From Clostridium sp. MCC353 (GTDB lineage: Bacteria > Bacillota > Clostridia > Lachnospirales > Lachnospiraceae): a stretch of DNA of 46,900 nt. This document shows positions 22,266 through 31,778 of this stretch, one piece after another (position 1 is the stretch's first letter; each line of letters starts with the position of its first letter). The stretch spans positions 1 to 46,900 of the forward strand of contig NZ_WQPN01000015.1 of NCBI RefSeq assembly GCF_018785315.1, written 5' to 3'. The notes below the pieces were generated by a model. It ran no database searches, had not been told where the DNA came from, and saw only the letters and a list, made by a program, of their open reading frames with translations. The translations under genes and the position numbers were made by a program.

Positions 22266-22315
22266 TTACTTGGTTATTGTGTAAAGGGTATAATTTTTAT
22301 ATCAACACGCGTGTT
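22265..22315 (+). promoter_or_regulatory. Promoter and operator of the sugar/polyol operon
   Basis: A perfect TATAAT (22289-22294) has TTTACT about 18 bases upstream (22265-22270). The perfect 12-base palindrome AACACGCGTGTT (22304-22315), with the central CG of LacI-family sites, lies 10 bases after the -10 box, so a repressor there would block initiation. The leader runs to the TTG start at 22375. Confidence 0.68.
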
Positions 22316-22374
22316 TATTTGGATAAATTTATTAGTGAAAGAAACTGTTTAATTGGAAGGAGGGGATATTTTCA

Positions 22375-23325
22375 TTGAAAAAGACGAGAAATAAGAATCA
22401 GGGCGGCCGTCAGTTGTTCAATCTGGGAAATTATGCGGCTGCCATGAAAAGGGATTTTATCAAGAACCGGTATGTTTATATCATGCTGATTCCTGTTATT
22501 GCCTATTTTGTAGCATTTCATTATATTCCGATGTTTGGCACTCAGATCGCTTTTAAGGATTTCAGCATTGCCAAGGGGATTTCGGAAAGTCCTTGGGTGG
22601 GGCTGAAGCATTTTAAGGCCTATTTTAACAGTTATTATTTCGGACGGCTGATTAAAAATACCATACTTTTGAGCGCTTATAATATTTTGTTTGGATTTCC
22701 GGCGCCGATTCTGCTGGCTATTTTGATCAATGAAGTGCAGAATACGAGATTTAAAAGGGTGGTGCAGACCGTTACCTATCTTCCCCATTTTATATCCATT
22801 GTAATCGTATGTGCGCTTTTAAGGAATTTCTTCGCTATGGATGGGGTGATCAACCAGGTTTTGGGAACGCGTATTAACTTCTTTATGAGGGAAGATATGT
22901 TCCGGCCTCTGTATGTTGGTTCCGGAATCTGGCAGGAAGTGGGATGGGGGTCCATCGTATACCTGTCCGCCATTGTGGGCATTGACCATCAATTATATGA
23001 AGCGGCGGAGATCGACGGGGCGGGACGGTTTCAGAAGATTCTATACATAACTCTTCCCTGTATCGCGTCTACCATTACGGTCATGTTCATCATGAGAGTG
23101 GGTAAAATGATGACCCTTGGAGCGGACAAAGTCCTGCTCATGTACAACGAAAGCACGTATGCAACTTCTGATATTATTTCAACTTTTGTATATAGGAAGG
23201 GACTTTTGGAGCAGAGCTACAGCTATTCGGCTGCGGTGGATCTGGTGAACTCGGTAATCAACTGCGGGCTTTTAGTAGCGGCCAATAAGCTCTGCAAGAA
23301 GATCAGCGGCAGCGGATTATGGTAA
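22375..23325 (+). CDS. Sugar ABC transporter permease (LplB type)
   Basis: A 316-residue inner-membrane permease of the binding-protein-dependent sugar importers of the LplB/YtcP type. Six hydrophobic segments are visible, the first at about 36-56 (YIMLIPVIAYFVAFHYIPMFG), and the EAA loop that contacts the ATPase reads YEAAEIDGAGRFQKI near residue 206. The start is TTG, with AAGGAGGGG about 10 bases upstream; the first in-frame ATG is 23 codons later with no ribosome site. It opens the nine-gene operon, before its partner permease (13-base gap). No ATPase gene is in the operon, as is usual for this transporter type, which shares a MsmX-like ATPase. Confidence 0.92.
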   Translation: MKKTRNKNQGGRQLFNLGNYAAAMKRDFIKNRYVYIMLIPVIAYFVAFHYIPMFGTQIAFKDFSIAKGISESPWVGLKHFKAYFNSYYFGRLIKNTILLSAYNILFGFPAPILLAILINEVQNTRFKRVVQTVTYLPHFISIVIVCALLRNFFAMDGVINQVLGTRINFFMREDMFRPLYVGSGIWQEVGWGSIVYLSAIVGIDHQLYEAAEIDGAGRFQKILYITLPCIASTITVMFIMRVGKMMTLGADKVLLMYNESTYATSDIISTFVYRKGLLEQSYSYSAAVDLVNSVINCGLLVAANKLCKKISGSGLW

Positions 23326-23338
23326 GAGGTGAAAATAG

Positions 23339-24214
23339 ATGAAAAAAAGGCTTGGCTTATTTGAAATTGTTAACGGCATTATCCTTAGTTTATTGATGAT
23401 TGTCTGTTTGTATCCTTTCCTTTATGTTATTTTCGCATCGTTCAGCGATCCGTGGGAACTGGTGAAGCATAAAGGGCTGCTGGTGGCTCCCCTGGGATTT
23501 TCATTGGAGGGGTATAAGGCGGTGTTTTCAAACAGATCCATTTTAACGGGATATATTACATCGGTGGTGAATCTGGTGGCGGGAACTTCCCTGAACCTGA
23601 TTTTGACGCTGCTGGCCGCTTATGCGGTTTCCCGTAAAGATTTTCTATTAAAAAGACCCATTGTAATTCTGATTGTGTTTACAATGTTTTTTAACAGCGG
23701 CATTATTCCCAGGTTCTTGGTGGTGAAATCCATGGGGCTTTATGACAGCAGGCTTTCTATGATTCTGCCCACGGCTATCAATGTGTTTAACCTGGTTATC
23801 ATGAGAACTGCCATAGAGAATCTGCCGGACAGCCTGGAGGAAGCGGCGGTTTTAGAGGGGGCAAATGACTTCGATATTCTGTTTAAGATCGTGGCCCCTC
23901 TGATAAAATCCACAATCGCGGTTTTAGTGCTCTATTACGGCGTGGCCCACTGGAACCAGTGGTATCAGGCTTTGATGTATATCCAGACCAGGGAAAAATA
24001 TCCTCTTCAGCTGGTGCTGAGGGAAATTCTTATAGGTAATTCAACGGAAAGCATGGCTGCGGGCGGAGTGGATTCGTCGGGAACCAGCGCAGTTATCGGT
24101 GAAGTGATTAAATATGCAACGATTGTAGTGTCAACAGTTCCGATTCTCAGCATTTACCCGCTGCTTCAAAAGCATTTTGTGAAGGGCGTTATGGTTGGTG
24201 CTGTGAAAGGTTAA
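23339..24214 (+). CDS. Sugar ABC transporter permease (YtcP/CelF type)
   Basis: A 291-residue second permease subunit of the same importer. Six membrane segments can be seen, with the first at about 13-35, and the EAA loop is LEEAAVLEGANDFDI near residue 165. The GTAAGAGGTGAAAATAG ribosome site overlaps the region just after the first permease. The C terminus is the usual VKGVMVGAVKG. It forms a heterodimer with the product of 22375-23325 and receives substrate from the binding protein encoded next. Confidence 0.93.
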   Translation: MKKRLGLFEIVNGIILSLLMIVCLYPFLYVIFASFSDPWELVKHKGLLVAPLGFSLEGYKAVFSNRSILTGYITSVVNLVAGTSLNLILTLLAAYAVSRKDFLLKRPIVILIVFTMFFNSGIIPRFLVVKSMGLYDSRLSMILPTAINVFNLVIMRTAIENLPDSLEEAAVLEGANDFDILFKIVAPLIKSTIAVLVLYYGVAHWNQWYQALMYIQTREKYPLQLVLREILIGNSTESMAAGGVDSSGTSAVIGEVIKYATIVVSTVPILSIYPLLQKHFVKGVMVGAVKG

Positions 24215-24236
24215 AGATTGCTTGGAGGGCAAATTT

Positions 24237-25940
24237 ATGAGGAAAAACGGTTTAATAAAAAGAAGCGTCAGCATGGCCATGGCAGCGGCAGTGCTGGTAA
24301 GTGCGGCAGGGTGTTCCGGGCCGTCATCTTCCGCAGAGAGCGGAAAGTCCGGCAGCCAGGAAAGTTCATCCGAAGGTGGCAGCGCAGCAGCAGGCAGTGC
24401 GGCCGGCACAGAGGCGAGCGGAGCGCCTTCCCTTACATACTGGGTGAAAATGGATTCATCTAAAATCGCTCCAACCACATCCAATTACGGCACCATCCTG
24501 TGCTATCAGGAAATGATGAAAAATACGGGCGTCAATGTGGAATTCATTCATCCGCCGGTAGGCCAGGAGACGGATTCTTTCAGCCTGATGATCTCAGGAG
24601 GGGAGTATCCGGACATGATTCACTATGACTGGGGAAATGCGGTTTCCGGCGGACCGGATAAGGCCATTGAAGACGGGGTGATTTTGGAACTGACTGATCT
24701 GATTGAACAGAACTGCCCGAATCTGAAGGCATTTTTGGAAGAGTATCCGGAGATCAAAGCGGCCATGACCACAGACAGCGGAAAGATCTACTGTTTCCCC
24801 AATGTCTATCCTTATTTTCAGGAAGATCCGGCCATCATGTGCAACCGGGGAATTCAAATAAGAAAAGACTGGCTGGACGAACTGGGGCTGGAAGCGCCTG
24901 AAACGGTGGAAGAGTGGCATACGGTTCTGACTGCATTTAAGAATAAGGGGACCACGGAATCCGGTTCTGAGATCGTACCTATGATTTCCAGGAAAATATC
25001 TGAGAAAACCAGTTTGGTGAGATCATTTGCCAATGCGTGGAACGGGATGGATTATGATTTTTACCTGGACAACGGAGTTGTGAAATTCGGACCCATTGAA
25101 CCGGATTTTAAAGAATTTCTGACAACCATGAACCAGTGGTATACAGAAGGATTGATCGCGCCGGAGTTTTCCACCTACAGCGGAAAAGAGCATGACGCCC
25201 TGATTACCACCGGACAGGCGGGAGCCTGGCTGTCGGGCCTTGGAGCAGGAATGGGAGTTTATATCACTGCTTTGGGCGGAGACGACACCGTGATCGACGG
25301 AATCAAGTTCCCTGTGACAGAGAAAGGGGATACGCCGAAATATACGGGCGCCGATAATTATCCTTTCATCGGTCTTGGTATCGCCATTACCACCAAGTGT
25401 GAAGATGTGGAAGCGGCGTGTAAATGGCTGGACTACCACTACAGCGAAGAAGGAAGCATGCTTTTGAACTGGGGAATCGAAGGGGTCAGCTATGAACTGG
25501 ACGACAAAGGGGAGCCTCAGTTTACCGATCTGGTTATGAAGAACCCGGAAGGCCTTTCCGTAGACGTGGCGTTGGGAAAATACGCCATGGTATCCCAGTT
25601 AGAGGCATTTGCAAAGGACGACAGGGTGGAGGCCATCCGCATGTGGAATTATCCGTCCCAGGAAGAAGCGTCTAAAATATGGAACGCTACGGATTTCAGC
25701 TACCGTTATCCGCCGACCGTCAGCCTGACGCCGGAAGAGGGAGCTGAACTGGCTGCCATATTGAGCGATATCACCACCTATCGGGATGAAAATGTTGTCA
25801 GATTTATTTTAGGGTCTGAATCAATAGATAATTACGACAAATTCGTAGAAACAATTAAGAGTATGAACATTGACCGGGCGATTCAGATTAAGCAGGATGC
25901 CTATGACAGGCTGGAGGCGAGGATGAAAAACGCCCAATAA
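24237..25940 (+). CDS. Sugar ABC transporter substrate-binding lipoprotein
   Basis: A 567-residue extracellular binding protein of the large LplA-type family. The start is ATG 24237, with GGAGGG seven bases before it; the in-frame TTG at 24222 is within the ribosome site. A lipoprotein signal peptide (residues 1-25) ends in SAAG with the lipidated Cys at 26, followed by a Ser/Gly-rich linker of about 35 residues (GSQESSSEGGSAAAG). The body begins near LTYWVKMDSS. These proteins capture oligosaccharides or sugar derivatives and pass them to the two permeases encoded upstream. Ligand cannot be read from sequence. Confidence 0.93.
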   Translation: MRKNGLIKRSVSMAMAAAVLVSAAGCSGPSSSAESGKSGSQESSSEGGSAAAGSAAGTEASGAPSLTYWVKMDSSKIAPTTSNYGTILCYQEMMKNTGVNVEFIHPPVGQETDSFSLMISGGEYPDMIHYDWGNAVSGGPDKAIEDGVILELTDLIEQNCPNLKAFLEEYPEIKAAMTTDSGKIYCFPNVYPYFQEDPAIMCNRGIQIRKDWLDELGLEAPETVEEWHTVLTAFKNKGTTESGSEIVPMISRKISEKTSLVRSFANAWNGMDYDFYLDNGVVKFGPIEPDFKEFLTTMNQWYTEGLIAPEFSTYSGKEHDALITTGQAGAWLSGLGAGMGVYITALGGDDTVIDGIKFPVTEKGDTPKYTGADNYPFIGLGIAITTKCEDVEAACKWLDYHYSEEGSMLLNWGIEGVSYELDDKGEPQFTDLVMKNPEGLSVDVALGKYAMVSQLEAFAKDDRVEAIRMWNYPSQEEASKIWNATDFSYRYPPTVSLTPEEGAELAAILSDITTYRDENVVRFILGSESIDNYDKFVETIKSMNIDRAIQIKQDAYDRLEARMKNAQ

Positions 25941-25959
25941 ATAAACGGGGGGTTGTTTG

Positions 25960-27771
25960 ATGAAGCGGTATTCCAGCAGGCTGATATTTATAATTTCTCA
26001 TTTTACCATATTAATTCTGGCAGTCATGGTATTTGTCGGTATTTCATACAGGATCAGGAATTACGTGACCAATGAGATGGCGGATAAGCAGGCTCTCGTG
26101 ATGAAACAGGCGATGAACGCCACGGACCAGGAGATTGAAAAGGTGATAAAGAAAGCCATCGATATCTCCAGGGATGAATACGTTCAGTGGTTTTATTATA
26201 TCGAGGAGCCGTTTACGCCGGATGAATTGTTTTATTCGGTGAAGCTGGTGGACCGTCTCCGGAGATTTTACAGCAATGATCCGCTGATTGAAGATTATTA
26301 TGTGTATTTTGGAAAAAGCGGGCGTATCGCCAATGCAAACAGCTTCTATAAAAAACAGCAGTTTTATGATCTGGTCTGGTCATATAAAGACATGACGAGA
26401 GAGCAGTGGGAAGAGCGGGTTCTCAATGAGACGGAAAGCGGAGTATTTATAGGCGGACAGGTCATGAAGCAGGACAGCACGGAAAAGGAACTGTTAACTT
26501 ATATTTACCAGATGCAGAAGGCCGGTAACTATGGCCTGGGCCAGGTTGTGCTGCTTCTGGATGCGGAACAGATCATCAGCCAGCTGAAGGTGGGAATCCG
26601 CCATGGAGCCGTGAAGATCACGGATTCTGAGGGCAGGCAGCTTTTGTACTGCCAGACGGAGGACGTGATCGATGCGGAGCTTCCGGCTTATGACCGGGAA
26701 GGGTGGAAAATCATCAACTCCAAGGGAGAGAAACTTTTAGTCAACAGTGTGTATTCGGAGAAGACGGGATGGATCTATACCTCCTACCTTCCTATGAAAT
26801 ATGTGACTGAGAATGCGGACTGGATCAACCGGCTGATTGTGACCGGAGTTCTGCTTCTGATGATCCTCGGAACGCCTCTCTGCTACTACTGGGCCAGAAA
26901 AAGCTATATGCCCATACAGAAAATGCTGCGCATTTTTTCGGAATCCGGCTATCGGCGGGAGGAAAAGGGAAAAAGCGATATGGACTATCTGGAACAGTCC
27001 CTCTGCCTGGTGCTGGAAAAGCATAAGGATCTGGAAATGGTCTACCAGAAGGCTTTGGATGACTACAACTGCCTGGAAGAAAACCTGCAGAATAAAAGCG
27101 TGTGGAAATCTTACCGGCAGGGCTCTGTTAAGTTTTCGGCCCAGGAAAAGCATAAATTGATAAATCTGATAAAGACCAGGGATAAGCAGGGATGGAACCG
27201 GGTTCTGAATGAGATTTATACAAAAAATGATTGTGAAAACCTGTCGCTGGCCGAGGTTCACCGCCTGTTTCTGTTCGTGGTGGATATGGTTTTAATCACT
27301 ATGGATGACGATGGAGTTGATATCAGCCGGAGTTTTGAAGGCCAGGCAGGCCTGATCGACCACCTTTTGGATTCATCCGGCTGGGAAGAGCTGATAAACG
27401 CCATGGATAAGATATTTGAACATATCGGCTATCTGCTCAATGAAAACAAACTGGATACCAAAGAGCGGGTGGCGGAGAAGGCCATTGACTATATGAAGGC
27501 AAATTACAGTGACAATAATTTTGGTCTTGGCGTCATGGCGGATGCCCTGGGAATCTCCCAGGAACACCTTTCAAGGGTGATTAAAGGGGTGACGGGCAAG
27601 ACCTATATGGAAATATTAAACGGCATCCGGATTGAGCAGGCCAAGATTTATTTGAGAACCACGGATATGAAACTGGATGAAATCGCGGAAAAAGTGGGCT
27701 GGGGAAACGCCAGGAACTTTATCCGGATATTCAAACAGCATGAAGGAATTACGCCGGGGAAATACAGATAG
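25960..27771 (+). CDS. Membrane-bound AraC family regulator (YesS type)
   Basis: A 603-residue regulator with an N-terminal membrane helix (about 8-28), an extracytoplasmic sensor of about 250 residues, a second helix near 288-308, a cytoplasmic linker with a coiled-coil-like stretch and an AraC-type DNA-binding domain in the last 100 residues (GLGVMADALGISQEHLSRVIK and LDEIAEKVGWGNARNFIRIFKQHEGITPGKYR-type, two helix-turn-helices). The ATG at 25960 is preferred over a TTG just before. This architecture commonly activates the neighbouring importer in response to an external sugar or to the loaded binding protein. It lies in the operon itself, giving feedback. Confidence 0.9.
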   Translation: MKRYSSRLIFIISHFTILILAVMVFVGISYRIRNYVTNEMADKQALVMKQAMNATDQEIEKVIKKAIDISRDEYVQWFYYIEEPFTPDELFYSVKLVDRLRRFYSNDPLIEDYYVYFGKSGRIANANSFYKKQQFYDLVWSYKDMTREQWEERVLNETESGVFIGGQVMKQDSTEKELLTYIYQMQKAGNYGLGQVVLLLDAEQIISQLKVGIRHGAVKITDSEGRQLLYCQTEDVIDAELPAYDREGWKIINSKGEKLLVNSVYSEKTGWIYTSYLPMKYVTENADWINRLIVTGVLLLMILGTPLCYYWARKSYMPIQKMLRIFSESGYRREEKGKSDMDYLEQSLCLVLEKHKDLEMVYQKALDDYNCLEENLQNKSVWKSYRQGSVKFSAQEKHKLINLIKTRDKQGWNRVLNEIYTKNDCENLSLAEVHRLFLFVVDMVLITMDDDGVDISRSFEGQAGLIDHLLDSSGWEELINAMDKIFEHIGYLLNENKLDTKERVAEKAIDYMKANYSDNNFGLGVMADALGISQEHLSRVIKGVTGKTYMEILNGIRIEQAKIYLRTTDMKLDEIAEKVGWGNARNFIRIFKQHEGITPGKYR

Positions 27772-27792
27772 ACCGGCGGAAAGAGAGGGAAA

Positions 27793-28869
27793 ATGAAAGC
27801 ATTAGCGAGATATGGAAAAGAATTCGGGGGTTACCGCATGATCGACATTCCGGTGCCGGAGTGCGGACCTGAGGACATTTTAATAGAGATAAAGGCGGCG
27901 GCCATCTGCGGAGCGGACATGAAGCACTTTAAGGTGGAAAACGGTTCCGATGAATTTAACTCCGTCAGAGGCCACGAGTTCGCCGGGGAAATTGTGAAAG
28001 TGGGAGAAAAGGTAACGGACTGGAAGGTGGGGCAGCGGGTAGTATCCGACAATAGCGGACATGTGTGCGGAACCTGTCCGGCCTGTGAGATGGGAGATTT
28101 CCTCTGCTGTCCGGAAAAGGTGAATCTGGGACTGGACAATAACCGGTGGGGCGGCGGCTTTTCCAAGTACTGCCTGGTGCCGGGGGAGATATTGAGAATC
28201 CACAAACACGCCATTTGGGAAATTCCTGACAGCGTGTCTTATGAAGAGGCTGCGGTTTTAGACCCCATCTGTAATTCCTATAAGGCCATGGCGCAGCAGT
28301 CCCATTTTCTTCCGGGACAGGACGTGGTTGTGTTCGGCACCGGTCCATTAGGTCTGTTTGCCGTGCAGATCGCCAGAATTATGGGAGCCGTTAACATCGT
28401 GATGGTGGGTTTGGAAGAGGATACCAAAGTCCGCTTTGCCGTCGCCAAAGAGCTGGGAGCCACCCATGTGGTAAACGCCAGCAGGGAAGACGTGGTAAAA
28501 CGCTGTGTCGAAATCTGCGGCAAGGACAATCTGGGCCTTGTAATCGAGTGTTCCGGGGCCAATATCGCGTTAAAGCAGGCCATTGAAATGCTGCGGCCCA
28601 ACGGGGAAGTGGTCAGAGTTGGAATGGGATTTAAGCCATTGGAGTTTTCCATTAACGATATCACAGCCTGGAACAAGAGCATCATCGGCCATATGGCCTA
28701 TGATTCCGTTTCCTGGAGAAATGCCATCCGGCTTTTGGAAAAGGGAGAGATAAAAGTGAAACCCATGATCACCCACCGGATCGGTCTGTCCCAGTGGGAA
28801 GAGGGATTCCAGGCTATGGCGGATAAAGAGGCCATCAAGGTTATCATGACCTATGATTTTGACGACTAA
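27793..28869 (+). CDS. Zinc-dependent medium-chain (polyol-type) dehydrogenase, first copy
   Basis: A 358-residue zinc alcohol dehydrogenase of the sorbitol/threonine dehydrogenase group. The catalytic zinc site is in CGADMKHF and GHEFAG (about 38-67), the four structural-zinc Cys are in CGTCPACEMGDFLC (about 93-106), and the NAD motif GTGPLG is near residue 179. It starts 21 bases after the AraC gene. A second member of the family follows, so two successive oxidations, or one at each end of a polyol, are possible. Substrate unknown; the context of kinase and aldolase points to a polyol or sugar. Confidence 0.88.
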   Translation: MKALARYGKEFGGYRMIDIPVPECGPEDILIEIKAAAICGADMKHFKVENGSDEFNSVRGHEFAGEIVKVGEKVTDWKVGQRVVSDNSGHVCGTCPACEMGDFLCCPEKVNLGLDNNRWGGGFSKYCLVPGEILRIHKHAIWEIPDSVSYEEAAVLDPICNSYKAMAQQSHFLPGQDVVVFGTGPLGLFAVQIARIMGAVNIVMVGLEEDTKVRFAVAKELGATHVVNASREDVVKRCVEICGKDNLGLVIECSGANIALKQAIEMLRPNGEVVRVGMGFKPLEFSINDITAWNKSIIGHMAYDSVSWRNAIRLLEKGEIKVKPMITHRIGLSQWEEGFQAMADKEAIKVIMTYDFDD

Positions 28870-28882
28870 AGGAGGGGCGGAC

Positions 28883-29923
28883 ATGAAAAATACGGAAGCA
28901 ATCCTGGTTACTCCGGGTAAAATGGAGATTTTGGAGGCCCCAATGCCCGTTCCCGGTAAAAATGAGGTTTTATTAAAGGTGGAATACGTGGGAATTTGCG
29001 GTTCCGATGTCCACGGGTTTGAGCACGGCCCATTTATTCCCCCAAAAGATCCGTCCCAGAAGATCGGGCTGGGACATGAATGCGCAGGCATCGTTACCGC
29101 GGTGGGCGAAAACGTGACCAAATTCAAGGAAGGAGACCGGGTTACCATTGAACCTGGGGTTCCCTGTGGTAAATGCAGATACTGCAAAGAGGGAAAATAC
29201 AATATCTGCCCGGATGTGGATTTCATGGCAACACAGCCCAACTACCGGGGCGCTTTAACCGATTATCTGGTCCATCCTGAAGATATGACTTACCTTCTTC
29301 CTGAAAATATGGACACCATGGAAGGGGCTTTGATCGAGCCGGCCGCCGTGGGCATACACGCCGCGGCGGAGGCTGGAATCAAGCCTGGGGATAAAGTTGT
29401 GATCCTGGGTTCCGGCTGTATCGGCCTCATGACGCTGCAGGCCTGCAGGGCCATGGGAGCGTCTGAGATCGTGGTGGTGGACGTGATAGAAAAAAGGCTT
29501 AACATGGCTGGAAAACTGGGGGCCATGGCGCTGATCGACGCTAAAAAGGAAGATTCCGAAACCCGGGTGAAGGAGATTTTAGGCCCCTGGGGAGCCGATG
29601 TGGTATTCGAAACCGCAGGATCGGCTAAGACGGCGTCTCAGGCGGTGAATATGGTCATGAGAGGCGGAAAGATCATGATCGTGGGTACCATATCGGGAGA
29701 TACGCCCATTAATTTCTTAAAGATCAACCGGGAAGTGAAGATACAGACCGTTTTCCGCTACGCCAATAATTATCCCATGACCATTGACGCTGTGGCCTCG
29801 GGAAAGATCGACGTGAAGTCCATGGTTACGGATATCTACGACTATGAAGACGTCCAGAGGGCGTTTGAAGAATCTCTGAGCAGAAAAGCCGAGATCGTAA
29901 AGGGCGTTATAAAAATGAAGTGA
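28883..29923 (+). CDS. Zinc-dependent medium-chain (polyol-type) dehydrogenase, second copy
   Basis: A 346-residue enzyme of the same family but clearly diverged from the first copy. The catalytic zinc residues are in CGSDVHGF and GHECAG (about 36-63), structural Cys in CGKCRYCKEGKYNIC (about 89-103), and the NAD motif is GSGCIG near 171. ATG 28883 is chosen, AGGAGG lying about 9 bases before it; an earlier in-frame ATG at 28853 lies within the upstream gene. It resembles xylitol/L-iditol dehydrogenases. The gene ends within a short tandem repeat. Confidence 0.88.
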   Translation: MKNTEAILVTPGKMEILEAPMPVPGKNEVLLKVEYVGICGSDVHGFEHGPFIPPKDPSQKIGLGHECAGIVTAVGENVTKFKEGDRVTIEPGVPCGKCRYCKEGKYNICPDVDFMATQPNYRGALTDYLVHPEDMTYLLPENMDTMEGALIEPAAVGIHAAAEAGIKPGDKVVILGSGCIGLMTLQACRAMGASEIVVVDVIEKRLNMAGKLGAMALIDAKKEDSETRVKEILGPWGADVVFETAGSAKTASQAVNMVMRGGKIMIVGTISGDTPINFLKINREVKIQTVFRYANNYPMTIDAVASGKIDVKSMVTDIYDYEDVQRAFEESLSRKAEIVKGVIKMK

Positions 29924-29960
29924 TAAAAATGCAGTGATAAAAATGCAGGGATAAAAATTA
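29907..29960. repeat. 14-bp tandem repeat (about 3.8 units) across a stop codon
   Basis: Units TTATAAAAATGAAG, TGATAAAAATGCAG, TGATAAAAATGCAG and GGATAAAAATTA run from 29907 to 29960. The stop codon of the second dehydrogenase (29921-29923) is the start of unit 2. Likely slippage-derived; it spaces the aldolase gene 56 bases downstream. Confidence 0.85.
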
Positions 29961-29979
29961 AAAAATAGGGAGAAAAAAT

Positions 29980-30816
29980 ATGCTCGCAAATATAAAGTAC
30001 TGGGAAGAAATGGCCCAGAAAGGACAGTATGCCATTCCTCATTTTAACGTGTGGAATGCGGAAATGTTAATGGGAGTGATCGACGCTGCGGAGGAACTGA
30101 GGGCTCCAATCATCATTTCCTTCGGCACCGGGTTTGTGGGAAATACTTCGTTTGAAGATTTCAGCCACATGATGGTTTCCATGGCAAAAAAGGCCACGGT
30201 TCCGGTGATCACCCACTGGGATCATGGAAGAAGCATGGAGATCGTGTTAAATGCTTACAACCACGGCATGAATTCCGTGATGAGAGACGCTTCTGCCTTT
30301 GATTTTGAAGAGAACATCCGGCTTACCAAAGAGGTGGTCGACTATTTCCATCCATTGGGAATCCCGGTTGAGGCAGAATTAGGCCATGTGGGCAATGAAA
30401 CCGTTTATGAAGAAGCTCTGGCAAACTATAAGTATACGGACCCCAGCCAGGCGGCGGAGTTTGTGGAGAGAACCGGATGTGATTCCCTGGCTGTGGCTAT
30501 CGGAAACCAGCATGGGGTGTACACATCGGAACCGAAATTAAACTTTGAAGTGGTGGAAAAGGTGAGAGATGCGGTGAGCATCCCCCTGGTACTTCACGGC
30601 GCATCGGGAATCGGGGATGAGGACATCAAAACCGCCATTTCCCTTGGAATTACAAAAATCAACATACATACGGAACTCTGTCTGGCGGCCATGGACGCGG
30701 TCCGGGAACATGCAGACGATTCCTTCCTGGAACTGGAGCGGTACGTAAGACAGGCGGTTAAAAAACGGGTGGAAGAAAAAATCATACTTTTTGGAACGGA
30801 CGGAAGGGTGAAATAA
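29980..30816 (+). CDS. Class II (zinc-dependent) ketose-bisphosphate aldolase
   Basis: A 278-residue aldolase of the FbaA/GatY/KbaY family, which cleaves a ketose bisphosphate to dihydroxyacetone phosphate plus an aldehyde. The catalytic Asp and zinc His are in THWDHGRS near residue 82; EAELGHVG near 134, AVAIGNQHGVY near 170, LHGASGIG near 205 and INIHTEL near 228 carry zinc and phosphate ligands. GATY/KbaY-type tagatose-bisphosphate aldolases also have INIHTEL-like segments, so tagatose- or fructose-type substrates are equally plausible. It overlaps the PfkB kinase gene by one base (TAATG). Confidence 0.92.
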   Translation: MLANIKYWEEMAQKGQYAIPHFNVWNAEMLMGVIDAAEELRAPIIISFGTGFVGNTSFEDFSHMMVSMAKKATVPVITHWDHGRSMEIVLNAYNHGMNSVMRDASAFDFEENIRLTKEVVDYFHPLGIPVEAELGHVGNETVYEEALANYKYTDPSQAAEFVERTGCDSLAVAIGNQHGVYTSEPKLNFEVVEKVRDAVSIPLVLHGASGIGDEDIKTAISLGITKINIHTELCLAAMDAVREHADDSFLELERYVRQAVKKRVEEKIILFGTDGRVK

Positions 30817-31778
30817 TGTATGATGTTTTGATTATCGGCGCAGCAATTGTAGATCTTTTGCTGCGCCCAGTGGGCAGAGAAGTATTTGATGTGGACTCCT
30901 ATCCGGTGGACGGCATGCCTATGACCATCGGGGGAGATGCGGCCAATGAAGCCACGATTATCACCAGGCTGGGACACAAGGTCTGTCTGATGGGCTGTGT
31001 GGGGGAGGACCCCATAGGAAGTTATATTTTAGAACACTGCCAGGCGGACGGAATTGACACTTCCTATATAAAAAGGCGGACGGATGTGGCCACCTCCATC
31101 AACGTGGGCCTGGTGGCGGCGGATGGGGAGAGGACCTTTATTACCAACCGCCAGGGAAGTCTTTGGAAGTTTTCTTATGAGGATCTGGATCTGTCTGTGT
31201 TTAAACAGGCCAGGGTCCTGTCTTTTGCCAGTATATTTAACAACCCTCTGTTTGACGGGAAAACCCTGGTTAAGCTGTTTTCCAGGGCTAAAGAGGAGGG
31301 CATGGTCATTTTTGCCGACATGGTAAAACCGAGGCTGAAGGAGAATCTGGAAGATATCAGGGAGGCCCTTTCCTATGTGGACTATTTCTTTCCCAATCTC
31401 TCAGAGGCGGCCCACATGACGGGAAAGGAAGACCCGGAGGAGATTGCCGGCGTGTTTCTGGAGTGCGGTGTGAAACATGTGGTGATAAAAACAGGAAAAG
31501 AAGGCTGTCTCATCAAAAACAGCCGGGAGACATTACATATTCCGGCCTATGCCGGAGCGGCCTGCATTGATACTACCGGAGCGGGAGACAACTTTGCGTC
31601 TGGTTTTATCAGTGCATTTTTAAATGGATGGAGTTTAAGAGACTGCGGGCAATACGCCAATGCGGTGGCTTCCGTGTCGGTGGAACACATGGGCGCCACG
31701 GGCGGAGTGAAGGACCGGAGTACGGCGGATAAGCGGTACGGTGAATATCTGAAACAGGTGAGGGGAGAAAAAGAATGA
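30816..31778 (+). CDS. PfkB family carbohydrate kinase
   Basis: A 320-residue ribokinase-fold sugar kinase. The N-terminal sugar-binding motif reads GGDAANEATIITRLG near residue 40 and the C-terminal ATP/catalytic motif DTTGAGDNFASGF near 250, with the catalytic Asp. The start codon overlaps the aldolase stop, so the two are translationally coupled. It would phosphorylate the keto-sugar that the aldolase then splits. It might be a 1-phosphofructokinase/tagatose-6-phosphate kinase-type or act on a free sugar; the sequence alone does not decide. Confidence 0.93.
   Translation: MYDVLIIGAAIVDLLLRPVGREVFDVDSYPVDGMPMTIGGDAANEATIITRLGHKVCLMGCVGEDPIGSYILEHCQADGIDTSYIKRRTDVATSINVGLVAADGERTFITNRQGSLWKFSYEDLDLSVFKQARVLSFASIFNNPLFDGKTLVKLFSRAKEEGMVIFADMVKPRLKENLEDIREALSYVDYFFPNLSEAAHMTGKEDPEEIAGVFLECGVKHVVIKTGKEGCLIKNSRETLHIPAYAGAACIDTTGAGDNFASGFISAFLNGWSLRDCGQYANAVASVSVEHMGATGGVKDRSTADKRYGEYLKQVRGEKE

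Noticed and set aside
24222-24236. TTG start at 24222 for the substrate-binding lipoprotein
   Set aside because: The codon overlaps the GGAGGG ribosome site; ATG 24237 gives a normal lipoprotein signal peptide.
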